Below are positions 13,101 through 24,125 of a stretch of 64,000 nucleotides of DNA, piece by piece (position 1 is the stretch's first letter; every line of letters begins with the position of its first letter). A model generated the notes under the pieces. It worked only from the letters and a program-made list of their open reading frames with translations. It had not been told where the DNA came from and searched no databases. A program made the translations under genes and the position numbers. The stretch comes from Endocalyx cinctus (lineage: Eukaryota > Ascomycota > Sordariomycetes > Amphisphaeriales > Apiosporaceae), in the NCBI GenBank assembly GCA_001600455.1, contig BCKC01000003.1:806001-870000 (forward strand), in the 5' to 3' direction.

Positions 13101-14575
13101 TGTCTATAGTGCAGTCTACGGATCCCATGCTCACACTCGTCTCAATTCCAGAATCATAATGGAAGTCAAGACTGTTGATAAGACCATCCTCCCTGGCTAG
13201 GAAAATCACGTCCCGGTTCAAAAAGAAGTCTGGAAACCTCTTGGGCCTAGCCCACGTAGTCCACAGTGGCTCACCCTTTCCATGATGAAGTCCGACATCC
13301 CCGTCGGTCACCAACTCGAACGGCGTAAAAGTAGGTGGCCCTACAAGAACGTCCGAGCAAGTGGCAATAAGATGTTGCGTGACGATGACGAATGCGTTGC
13401 CGATAGTAAGGGGTATGATCATTTGTGGCATTCGATAGTTGTTATCCAGCCTATGGCCACTTTTTTCCTGAGAAAATACACCGTCAAGAGACTCACTGAC
13501 ATCCCATTCATACAGGGTTAATTTTGTGACCTCTCGTTGTACTGTGAGCAATAGCAAAATCACTTGATCTCTATTCTCCGGAGGTGGATATAAGAACTCG
13601 ATTGTGTGGATGGCGCCCCTCATAGCTCGAGATCTCGTCGATAAAATAGGTTCAAGACGTTTACCTTGAGAGCATTGTTGGCGGAGATTTTGCATCGACT
13701 CCAGGTGATATACTATGAAGATATCTTCGCAGCAAGCTACAGTCAAGTAACGTGACGACGGATCAATAGACAGGTGATATCCTGGTTTCACTAACCGATA
13801 ATGCCGTATCTCGTGATGAGATGAGACAAACTCCCATTCGCGACGTGACGGCGACTCTTTCATATAGAGAAACACGATCTGGCCAGTTTCAAGCACCAAC
13901 ACCAAAAACTGTTGAGGCATTTTTGCTTCTTCATCACGATGCGTAGAGATAGGATTAATAGAGCCTAACATATCGGTATCACCGTCTTCCGACTTGATCT
14001 GAGTACCCTGCCCGAGATCGCCCTCGGTGGCACGTGGTAGATAGGAAGGGCCCATCACTACGGCATTTTTAATTCGAGAGCCAAAATCATTCTTCGTGGC
14101 AACACTACGAAGTTGCTGGTCCGGACCTAGGTAACTAATTCGAACGCAGTGGTCCTGCTTGATATGTCAGTGTTTGCCAAGGGCAAAACTTACGTGAAGT
14201 ATTTTATATGTCAAGAACGGAGAAAGCATGGGATCGTATACAACGCAAGCCTAGCTCAAAGACCAAGCATGAAATAATCTGGAGTGATCTAAACTCGAAA
14301 ATAAAGGGAGACGGGGAACATGTAATACTCACGCCTATTAAAGCAACGTCATTATGGAGAGAGGAGCGAAGCTGTACCGGGAGAGACCATCGTATAGTAG
14401 GGCTATCGACGATGGTTCTCGTGAGTAGGCCGCAGACAGGGCGATCTACGTGAACTTGCTTTCCCGTGGGTCGCTGAGCAGCTGCCTTTTCTTTCATGAG
14501 CTCGTTGGCGGAAATGGTACGTGTCACCCATTGTCCGTTTTCTAAGACGTTGGTCTGTATTGAATCCATATTCAT
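10126..14575 (-). CDS. MMS1_N / CPSF_A-type beta-propeller protein (DDB1-Mms1-Rse1-Cft1 superfamily)
   Basis: Exons (minus): 14575-14333, 14154-13021, 12929-12424, 12357-12026 and 11993-10126; 4083 nt, 1360 aa. The size, all-beta pattern and repeated short hydrophobic strands fit the three-propeller family of DDB1/Mms1, Rse1 (SF3b130) and Cft1 (CPSF160). The N-terminus (GQWVTRTISANEL, then SPTIRWSLPVQLRS and DFGSRIKNAVVMG) resembles the MMS1_N region found in filamentous fungi. I see no feature that makes it DDB1, Rse1 or Cft1 proper, so no symbol is given. Members are scaffolds for Cullin-4 ligases or for splicing and polyadenylation complexes; the role here is inferred only. The intron 13020-12930 contains an A18 tract (coding sense) between a CTAAC branch point and two AGs 8 nt apart; only the second AG (ending at 12930) keeps frame. 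A profile search of PF10433 and PF03178 would settle the assignment. Confidence 0.75.
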
Positions 14576-16107
14576 CTATAAACCTTAAGGATTTAAGGAC
14601 TTGTAATAAAAAGAAGAATCTACTTAGAATACCAGTAGAGGGGACCTGGGTGAGCCAGACTTATAATGATGGGGAAAATACTGCAAACTGCAAAACACGG
14701 TAGAGAAACGTTGCAGGTTATTTATCATATGTGATTCAGAGATCCGACTGGAGCATCGTGCTTTCTTAGGTGCCTGTACATGTGCATGGTCTTATATCGC
14801 ATCAACGTCAAAAGAGAATGCCACTCAGATTTCCAAACAGGGAAAGAGATGCGATAGCCTCGCCAGGTACGACTGAGTCAATATTATAGAGGTATAGTCA
14901 TCCAACTATAAGATATATACCCCAGAAGATGCCGAATGTTTGTTTGCATGCAAGATGCAAGAGAGGAAAAGAAAAAGAAAGAAGAAAAAAAAGAACATAA
15001 GTTGGATGAGATCGGTGATATTGTGATATAGTGATTAATAGGTGTTAGGTAAGTATTAAGTACCTATAAGATAGGTTTTAGTGATCTTAAGCACTATATC
15101 ATATTTTCGAGTACTCCACGTCTACCTATCAGCCTATCTACAAGTAAACAGCTATTAAGTACCTAGGTAGTGCTTATAATGCTAGTAGGTACTGATTGAT
15201 AGGTACCTCCCTAGACCTAGTAATTGATGCATGATGCAAAAAGACTGTTTTAGGTACTCAATGTTTTAGCGTTGTTACCGGAAAGGCTTCCTAATTCCCC
15301 TGTAAATCAATCACATACTATGTACGGGAGTACTATGTAAGTACTTCAGTAGCCCTGGAGTTTACATGATTTGATGCCTCAACATACCTCAACCCCAGGT
15401 GATCCGTCAGTTTCAATTAATTCCATCAAGGTTACTTATGCCTATGCCTATGCTTATGGTTCCACGTCTCACCTTCACTATCCGACCTCTCGAAAATACA
15501 TGTGTTAAGTACTTAGGAAATAGTAGTATACTTAATTCTCGATATAACAACTTTCTGCTTGACTCAACCTTAAGAATACTCAGCTTATCATTCTTTTTCT
15601 CTGATGGTTTTGATTTTAATTTCTTCTTAACCTTCTCAATTTATTATTTGACGTTGTTTGCGCTCATTCACCTTGCCTATCGCAACATTCCAATCAGGAA
15701 ATACTAGGTTGCAGCTATCCAGTACTTAAGTACTTATTCATGATAACATATTAAGTCGATAATGCTATCAATGATTTTCTAAAAGCATTACACTTTATCT
15801 CTTTTCAAACTCCATTTTAAGATAAAAAAAAAAAAACAAGAAATAAAGAAAAGAATAGAAGAAGAAGCTGACTTGTTCGCATCTCCTGGAATGCTCATAT
15901 AAGGAAATTGTGAGCTCCCGATAACCTCATCGAGAGCCAGATGTGTACACATTTCATTTATCCATCTCCAAGCCCCTTCCATTTTACCAGTTGCAAGATA
16001 GCAGGCAACGGCATGCTATTTGTGCACCCCCGAGAGGCAAATTGCTAAGCTTCCTGGCTTGTAGATCATTTTGAAATAATTCAACTACAAAATCTGATTT
16101 TCTTGGA
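14576..16107. other. Divergent intergenic region with TACCTAGG-like repeats
   Basis: It lies between two genes transcribed away from each other, so it should contain both promoters. The 15040-15240 part is rich in TAGGTA/TACCTA words (for example TACCTAGGTAG near 15160-15170). A (T)12-type run (A12 on the plus strand) is at about 15823-15835. Small frames here are not convincing. Confidence 0.5.
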
Positions 16108-17473
16108 ATGGCCTTAGACGCCACGGACGTACTATCGCCGCCTCCTTCCTTGACCGGCCATCAGGATCATGTTGAGGAAGAGGTTGGTGAGAAAATAGTA
16201 AACAATACGGACCGTGATCCAGCCCGTCAGAAAGAATCTCGCATCATTGATGCATGTAAACGGAGAGCTATCGACGACCTGAGGCAGCTCGCCATCTCGG
16301 AGGCTGGGTTCATATCCGATGCCTTGCGTCGTAAAGCATGTAAGTACACCCGGACCAATCAGACCACGTATGAAAATAGAGCTGAAAGTTGATCTTTGAT
16401 AGGGCCCGTCTTGCTCGGCTTCGAGTTTGATATTAAAGCCGAAGCCAATTCTAGTGATGATTCGCCAGGGGAACTTGATGACTCGTGGAGATCGATGCAG
16501 CGACATCGAGACGAGGATCAGGTCAAGTTAGATGTCGACAGAAGCTTTGTTTATTACCCAAACGGTAAGTTTCAGTCAACCTATATGAGTTCCGCAGGAT
16601 ACAAGCTGATCTCCTGAGGTCTCCTTAGACCATTCCGAAGTACAGCTTGACAAAAAGAAATCAGAACTGTCTGATCTCATCACCGAGGTCTTGCGCCGAC
16701 AGCCCTATCTCTGCTATTTTCAAGGCTATCATGACATATGTCAGGTTTTTCTACTTGTACTACCATCTCCGGCGCGCGCTATGGCCGTATCGCGGCTCTC
16801 AGCCTTGCGAATTCGGGACTTCATGCTGCCGTCCCTCAGTCCGGCCATCGCACAGCTCCGCCTCATACCCGACATCCTCTCCGCCGTGGATCCGGCGTTG
16901 TTCGCGCACCTATCGCGGACCGAGCCGTACTTCGCGCTCGCCGACACGCTGACCATGTTCGCGCACAACGTGCAGCGGTACGGCGACATCGCCCGGTTGT
17001 TCGACGCCCTGCTGGCGCGCGGGCAGGTCTTCGGCCTGTACGTGTTCGCCCAGATCGTCCTCAGCAGGCGGGATGAGCTGTTCGCCCACGACGAGGCCGA
17101 CATGCTGCACTTTACGCTCTCGAAGCTGCCGCGCGACCTCGACATCGAGGCCGTCATCCGCGACGCCTCCTCCTTAATCGCGTCCCACCCTCCCGACACC
17201 CTGCGCTCCTGGCGCGCCATCTCGGCCTCCAGCTCGCTCAAGACGGCCCGCGACGCCCGCGGCTGCGCGTCCCAGACCCTCGAGGACGGGAAGCGCTACT
17301 TCGACGCGCAGCTACAGGAAATCCTCTGGGCCCAGCGAAGGAAGCTGATCATCAAGACGGCTTGGTCGAACCGGACGGTCATATTGGCCGTCCTGATCGG
17401 CGTCACGGCTGTGTATATGCGACGATCTTCCCTGTGGGCGGGGCTTCTTAGCTGGGGTTTTCTTCGGGGATGA
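16108..17473 (+). CDS. TBC-domain Rab GTPase-activating protein, tail-anchored (Gyp8/TBC1D20-like)
   Basis: Exons 16108-16339, 16403-16564 and 16629-17473; 1239 nt, 412 aa. TBC proteins speed GTP hydrolysis by Rab GTPases with a dual arginine/glutamine finger. Both are visible: DVDRSF (Arg about 124) and YFQGYHD (Gln about 163). The N-terminal helix (KRRAIDDLRQLAISEAGFISDALRRKAWPVLLG) matches the start of TBC domains. A single hydrophobic segment near the C-terminus (about 381-395) followed by RR fits a tail anchor. This architecture is that of TBC1D20/Gyp8, which acts on Rab1/Ypt1-type Rabs in the early secretory pathway. From about 16780 the third exon switches to strongly GC-rich codons while the first exons are AT-richer. 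The next gene, VPS52, is convergent. Confidence 0.88.
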
Positions 17474-18187
17474 CGACATATCTACCTGCCGCCTTTTCCC
17501 TGTCGTCGGCCAAAAAAAACAGGGATACTTCTTTTTTTCTTTCTAACTTGTATTCAGACATTTTATTTTATTTTTTTTGGTTTAGATCAGGAGTTTTTAA
17601 AGAATGATAGACTGGGTTTGGGGGGTGATGATAAGGGGGATCTGGTGCTTTAGGGTTTATAAAAAGTTGTTCCAGTTTATAAAAGGGGGCATCTCTGATC
17701 TGATCTGATCCATCGCCATCGGGATGATGCGTGGTAAAATCCCTCCACCTTCAATTCTAGATACCAAAAGTTTTTGTTTTGTCCTTGTTTTCATTTTTTT
17801 TCTTATTTATACTTATTTTTATTTACTCTTCTCTGTAGAACAGGGTGTAAATAACTTACTTCACTCACCTATTATTTCATCCCATCTTTTTTTTTTTTTT
17901 TTTTTTCTAAAATTCATAAAAACGAGATATTTTATCACCTCACTTACTCACTACTTTGGATTTTATGTATGCGTGATCACGTTTTTGATAAATCGTAATC
18001 TATACGTGTGCCCTATTGCCACAAATTTCACAGTTCATTTTCAAACCAACGAAACTGAGCACTATGTCCAGCTCTGCGCCTGTTTTGAATTACGCTATAT
18101 AACAGACCGCACGGGTATTTACAAAGACCACCATATATAATGGAATAGATAAACGGATTTTTTTTTAGCTACCTTCAAAGTCCTCGA
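17474..18187. other. Convergent intergenic region (3' ends of the TBC gene and VPS52)
   Basis: AT-rich sequence with a T20 run at 17887-17906. It should hold both 3' UTRs. No RNA gene or reading frame of note was seen. Confidence 0.5.
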
Positions 18188-20281
18188 CTAAGCCGTCTCT
18201 TGAAAAGCCGTTTTCAACCCTTCGAAGTGCTCCTGCTCTTCGACGGCTAATTTACCGCTCACGTCGCCGATAATGGTGAGGATGAGGCTGTAATTATTAT
18301 ACAAGAACCTCTCCCGCTTCCTCTTGTCGGCTGTGCCGAACCCGATGCTGTACTTGGTGAGGAAGGCCTCGATCTCGCTGCGCAGGCGACGAAGGCTCGT
18401 CACGACCGGCTCGTCGTCGCCGGCCTCGGCGCTGAGCGACAGGATGCCGTGAACGAGCTGGCCGAACCGCTGCGTCACGACGTGCGGAGCCGCCGACATC
18501 TTGGCCTGCTCCGCCTTCGGCGGTGGCTTGGTCGGCAGCGCCGTGGTGACCGCGCGAACGGATTCGCAGTGGGCGTTCATGACGAATTGGAGGCGCGGCC
18601 ACAGGAGCATGGCCGTGCCGTTGATATACCCGTCGACGGCGGGGACTTTACGCCGCTGCAGTTCGAACTGGAAGTGCTGGTTGAGGCGAACACCGAGAAG
18701 TAATCCGAGGCAGTCGTAGGTGTCGCTTACGAGCGTTTTCGTCAAGGTCTGGCCTAGTTGAAAAGTCGGCTCGAAGATGTAGGTAAAGTGGCGAGAGATG
18801 GCGGCGTAATTGGCGGCCGGGGAGAAAAAGGAGGCTAGAAATGTATATTCTGCCGTAGCATTATCAATGAGCGCGAGGTTGAAATTACGGAAAGGCGCCT
18901 CGAGGTAATGTGTTGACTGGTCTTCTTCGGCCAAATAGGACGATAAAGCTGCCTGATTTGTAGTCTTTAGGAGATCGATGCGTCTCCCGAGATTGAATGC
19001 ATCGTGCGGAGGACCGGCGATTCTTGCGCTCGACAGAACCGTACCTTTTCGGGATGTATCTTCATTCCCTATAACATCCGATTTATCCAAGACATGCAGC
19101 TTAATCTTCTTGAGCGCGCTCTCGTAGCGTGTAAATTGGTTGAGGTAATACCATCGCATGGTATTCATATAGGCCAAACATATCTCGTCAGCGAGAGTCG
19201 CATTATGTCGGTGTAAAAAGGCATATAAGTCCTTGAACTTTAGGAAGTTCTGTTGCTGGATAATCTGTGCATTGATATGCGGTGATCGTAGAGCTTTGAT
19301 CTGAGCAACGAGGAAGTCTCTTATGCGCTCGATAGCCTTGAGGACCAATTTTTCTAATAAAGGACCTAGATCTTGAAGACCTTTGGATTGTGCCAAGTCC
19401 CCCGTTCCTCCCTTTTTGTACGCAGCCGCTCTTTTGTCAATCTCAGCGACAGCCTTGACCCAAGCTTCGTCAATATGACCATCGACTATTTTGGATACCA
19501 CAACGGGGGAGACGCTTAGCTCCTCCACGACGGGCCCTAGTCCCTTCTCGACCGCTTTACGGTTTTCCAACCGTACGTTAAGAGCTGACGAACGTGATTG
19601 CAGGTGCTCGATATCCGAAGAAACGGTAGCGAGATCGTTTCGAAAGTTGGTCAAGTTTGTCTCGACAGAATTAAGGACTTCGTCGCATGCTCGTATGGAG
19701 CGGTGTAGATCTTCAAATCTTGTTTTATCCTGCTCATCTGACAAGAGGGAATCAGTACATAAAGTATTCACCGATAATAAAAATAATTGAAGGACGGAGA
19801 AATATTAGAACACACATTCTTCAGCTGTCTGTGATCTATACTCAATCACTTCATCCGGCGTTACATCTTCAGATAAGGCCAATTCCGTAAGGGAAAGACC
19901 ACCAAAGTCAAACTCAAATTTGAGGTCATCGGGTGTTATGAGGGTATCGGATTGCCTATCGACAGGGGCTGCACGTTCGGGGCCATCTCCTAAGATGGTA
20001 TTTATAACGTCTAGAGGGTCCGGACCTTGATATACGGTAGAAGATTGCTTCAAGTTGGATCCATTGGCTTTTCGAGAAGATGCTAATAAGGATGAAGCAG
20101 ACGAGTCGTTGGATGCTAGAGAGAGAGAAGAAGACCTCGGAGTAAATCCAGGTCGCTGCTGAGAAGTTATATAAGGACCTAGATTACTAGCGGATCTTCG
20201 TGGAGCAGGAGAATATGATCGACTACCCGGTTGTTGTGGTGAAGATGTTCCTGATTGTCCGGCGAGTCTATCGAGCCACAT
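18188..20281 (-). CDS. VPS52: GARP/EARP complex subunit Vps52
   Basis: Vps52 is the core coiled-coil subunit of the GARP tether that captures endosome-derived vesicles at the trans-Golgi. Exons (minus): 20281-19816 and 19737-18188; 2016 nt, 671 aa. The N-terminus (MWLDRLAGQ) and a Ser-rich disordered stretch are followed by SLTELALSEDVTPDEVIEYR, then a long coiled coil (EQDKTRFEDLHRSIRACDEV onwards) and the helical Vps52/Sac2 domain (SPHINAQIIQQQNFLKFKDL). Splicing the 78-nt intron (GTGTGT donor, CAG acceptor) gives EEYEQDKTR and keeps frame. The C-terminal third (plus-strand 18300-18650) is much more GC-rich than the rest. Divergent from eIF5A, convergent with the TBC gene. Confidence 0.93.
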
Positions 20282-20689
20282 GTTCTAAAGTAAGAAGAAG
20301 AGCATATGATTATGAAGGATTATCTGTTCAAACGGGTCATGGTGGGTTTAAATAGTAGATTCAAAGGTGATATAAAATATACCCCTTTCACAATTTATAA
20401 TTCGGCTCGCGAGGTTACAGATCATATAAAACGATGATAACCTGGGAAGACAGCTTTCTTCATTCAGTATATACTGCTACGCTGTTGTAGGTAAGTAATA
20501 GTATGGAATACTGCAAACCTACCACTATCACTATGTAGGTCTAGGTCCAAGGTTCCCAAGGTCTAAGGTTGACGCAACGGTGATTGGTTGTATTACTTTC
20601 TTACGGCGAGTATGTAACAAAACCCCGGGGCATGTGAGAACCCCTACTGTTTAAAATATTACTAGCTAAGTACACTTTAGCATTATTGA

Positions 20690-21540
20690 AGCCTAACGAC
20701 CCGCCAGCCCACCTAGGTACTACACTGTACCTTACCTATTTAGTACCTGTGTACTTACGTATATGCGTTGGAACGTTTAGCTGTTAATTACTTGGTACCT
20801 AGGCAGCTAGGTATTTACTTGAGGCCTTATCTCAAACCTCTTTTTAAACTTTTCGACTTTCTCAAGTCTTCGCATTGGCGACGAACTTTATGGAAGTGAA
20901 CTTTAGTTAAGCATTTGTTAAGTACTGCCTAAGTACTTACCTAGATAGGTACTTACTTACCCTAGGTAGGCAGCAGGTAGGTACCTAGATAGCTTAGGTA
21001 GGTACCTAGGTAGTTGAAATGAATATTAACTGAGCATATCAATACTTGAGATACCTAATAAATAATTCCTGTACTCTGTACATTAGTACACTCTGTATAT
21101 TCAAGGGTAATACTAGTAAATGAATTCTTACAATATAAATAACTAAATTTATCCTAATAGTATTTACTTAAGTAAAATTTACATACTGAGTATTACATAC
21201 AAAATTACGTACCTAGGCTGCTACTCTGCTAGGTACTCGTAGACGAAATGAACCTTTTGAGTTCTTCTATGCTAGCTTCTAGGTTACCTAACTTCCTATT
21301 AGTTGATTCTCGGGTCTGTAGGGTCTATTACTGTGTATAGTTAGGGTCTGTTGTATGTATACTATTAGTGTATACATACCTAGGTAGGCAGGTAGGCAGA
21401 TAGGTTGTAATAAGGCGATGCATCTTCAGGGCTATTACATACAGTATACAGAACCTAAAACAGCTTAAATAACCCCACATTCCCACTGAATTCATACCTA
21501 GGTGCTAGGTAGAATAATACTCTGGAATACCTACATAGTA
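20690..21540. repeat. Degenerate TACCTAGGTA / TAGGTA repeat cluster
   Basis: Many overlapping copies of TACCTAGG, CTAGGTA and GGTAGGCA words occur here, for example at 20711-20720, 20970-21013, 21361-21395 and 21487-21505. The core ACCTAGGT is palindromic. The copies are irregularly spaced and not a clean tandem array. Smaller clusters occur at 15040-15240, 34340-34435 and 55890-56210, all intergenic. Confidence 0.7.
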
Positions 21541-21685
21541 TCTACTAATGACTGCGAGTCTTTTTGGACTGGCTGGCCTGGATTGTTTCGCCTCTACGTA
21601 ACCCACAAAAATCTTTCATCCACTTACCTAAAATGAGATTAGCCAATCATTGTTAATGTAACACTTTCAATACTGATTAATCCCG

Positions 21686-21689
<4 letters not shown>

Positions 21690-21718
<29 letters not shown>
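21690..21718. promoter_or_regulatory. Poly(dA:dT) tract upstream of eIF5A
   Basis: A run of 29 A lies about 240 nt before the eIF5A start codon and is followed by a second A-rich run at about 21725-21735. Such tracts usually exclude nucleosomes at strong promoters. That role is inferred from position only. Confidence 0.35.
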
Positions 21719-21720
<2 letters not shown>

Positions 21721-21955
21721 TGAGAAAAAAAAAATTGAAAGAAATAAATAAATGCCTTAGTTAAGAAATTCTTCACTGCACAAAACCTCCATTTATTTTT
21801 TCCTCCCCTCCTTGGGTATCCCACTTCATTTATCTTCTTCTTCCCCCCTACATTCTCTTTTTACCAAAACTTTTTGGTCTCGAGCATATAGCCGACCATC
21901 TTAGCATCGACTTCCCTTGCCTTCTTAAAAATCAGATTTCGCTTCATACTTCACG

Positions 21956-22950
21956 ATGTCTGACGACGCCCAGGTAAGTTTTTCAGGTTATTCTTGTCTA
22001 CCTACATACAAATTACCACCACACTTCTCAATTCACCCCGCATCTACACATATCGCATTCAACCATCATCAAAACCCCGCCACCAAATCTGCTATGAAAA
22101 TTATACATAATTGTGATATATCGTCGCAAATTATCATAATCCATCATAATATCGATTAATTTTTAATTGGATATCACGTCTTCCTCCCTGGTGGATTCTC
22201 TTCCTTATTTGTTTTTCCAAAAATCAATATTCCAAGAAATACCAGTATCGGTACTAAATATGATTGCCTTTTTCCTAGCACGAGCACACCTTCGACACCG
22301 CCGACGCCGGCGCGTCCAAGACTGAGCCCATCCAGTGCTCTGCCTTGCGTAAGAACGGCCACGTCGTCATCAAGGGTCGCCCTTGCAAGATCGTCGACAT
22401 GTCTACTTCGAAGACTGGCAAGCACGGTCACGCCAAGGTTCACTTGGTCGGTATCGACATCTTCACCGCGAAGAAGCTGGAAGAACTTTGCCCTTCCACC
22501 CACAACATGGACGTCCCCCACGTTCGCACTGACCAGTACATTCTTGTAAGTTGCCTTTGACAATAAGAAAAAAAAAAAAAAAGGGAAGATAAAACCGATT
22601 GAAGAGTGGTCGAAAAGTGAAGCAAAAGAAGAAGAAAAAGCTCGGTTATCACAATCATATTGGAACTATTTTAAATTAACTATTATCCCAGGACTACGTT
22701 TCTGACGACGGCTTCATCAACCTCATGGACTCCAAGGGTAACCCCAAGGCTGATGTCAAGTGCCCCGACAACGAGGTTGGTGAGAAGATTCGTGCGGCTG
22801 CTGACGATGGCAAGGAGGCCAGTAAGTCGACAATTGATTTTTTTTTCTGCAAGTTTAAATAGGAAAATGATACTAATTGTGCTATTAGCTGTCACTATTA
22901 CCTCCGCTATGGGAGAGGAGCAGGCCACTAAGGTCGATGTTCATGATTAA
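21956..22950 (+). CDS. HYP2: Translation factor eIF5A (hypusinated)
   Basis: eIF5A promotes peptide-bond formation at polyproline and other slow sites and aids termination. Exons 21956-21973, 22279-22545, 22692-22821 and 22889-22950; 477 nt, 158 aa, the normal length. The hypusine site is intact: [12 protein letters not shown] with the modified lysine at residue 54. The C-terminal OB-fold follows ([17 protein letters not shown]). The first coding exon has only 18 nt (MSDDAQ), followed by a 305-nt intron, long for this genome, as is common in highly expressed fungal genes. Codons are strongly biased to C-ending ones, which fits high expression. Confidence 0.98.
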
Positions 22951-24125
22951 GCAGATTTCGAGGGTTAACTAGATCGGAGCCACCCCGTTTACCCCTATGT
23001 GTTGAGAAATCGGCTATCAAATATATTAAGAGGATCTCTGGACGTTCAAAGGAAAGAAAGATAAAAAGGAAAAAATAGCCCGGGGTTCTTCTTTTACTGG
23101 TGGCATCACGTTCTCTGCATCTTAGCGAGAGAGAGAGAGATTTCTATCTGGACAACAAATTCTTGTGGAATGAAGGGGTGGTGCAGTCGCAATAGTCCTG
23201 CAGCCTTTGCGTTTTGAAAACCTAACCTGATTTCTTTTCTCTATCATATGGCGTAGCTCAAAATACATTACATATCAATCGTGAAGACTGGGGGTAATCG
23301 TTGGCGTCGGCAGACTAGTCCTGTAGAATCTTAACAAATCTTCATGAGCAGTGGTGCTTGTTTTCCGCCCCTTTAGTGACGGTTTTGTTTATGTCTATCT
23401 TTTTGAATATATATATTTTATATATTTATATAAAATTGGCACATGTAGGAGTTAAATTCTAAGAACATGAATCACTCCATTCTAAACTTATAATAAATAC
23501 GACTCATTAGTTAGTAGGTACGAAAAATACTGAATAGGTGGGAGCTTACTTAGTACTTAGGTGGTTAAGCTACACCCATAACTTTTATAACCTAACTTGT
23601 TAGACTCGGGGAACTCATTTTCCTTAACTTTCATCACATCGTTGTATTTATCAGTCTAGTGATGTTTTGCCAATTCATAAAATGATATATGCTCTGGTAG
23701 TATTTGAGGACTCGTTGGGTGTGATTTTTTTTTTTTGGGCGTTACAAAGTGGGTGGCTGGGTTAAAATCGGAGAGGGGCAAAAGAAGAAAAGAAATAGAG
23801 ATAAAGAGAGAGAGAGAGAGAAAAAAAAAAAACACATTGCGAACATTATAAATTTGAAGATTTTAGGATGAACGGTTGTTAGCTTTGGGGGCATCTTTGC
23901 TCCACAGAATACCAGATTGTGACAGTTAACATCCTGGATAGTTTTTCGGCTGAACAAACTGATTCCTCTACCTAAAAACTTGGAATCTGACTAGTCTTCT
24001 CGCCAAACATCATTCAATACCTAAGTATTAACTACAACACGTGGGCCTCGGTCTAATCGCCCTAGCTAGATCTTACGGGAGGTGTGCGATTGGACTACTT
24101 TAACTACACCATCCCGTAGGAAGCG
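22951..24125. other. Intergenic: eIF5A 3' flank and RRN7 promoter
   Basis: A (GA)n run at 23128-23140, an AT-rich stretch at 23415-23435 and a second (AG)n run with A tract at 23805-23832 are the only structure. No gene recognised. Confidence 0.5.

Larger units (their letters stand above)
20282..21955. other. Divergent intergenic region: VPS52 and eIF5A promoters
   Basis: This 1.7-kb stretch has no gene. It carries the densest set of TACCTAGG/TAGGTA words in the window (about 20690-21540, listed separately), an A29 run at 21690-21718 followed by another A-rich run, and a CT-rich stretch at 21830-21925 just before the eIF5A start. The A tract and CT-rich stretch are typical of a strong fungal promoter for a highly expressed gene; the exact promoter is inferred. 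Confidence 0.55.

Noticed and set aside
14158..14332. A possible extra mini-exon inside intron 1 of the MMS1_N gene (near 14192-14249)
   Set aside because: An AG/GT-bounded open piece exists there, but the direct junction ALIG-DHCVRI matches the expected family sequence and frame, so a single intron is simpler.
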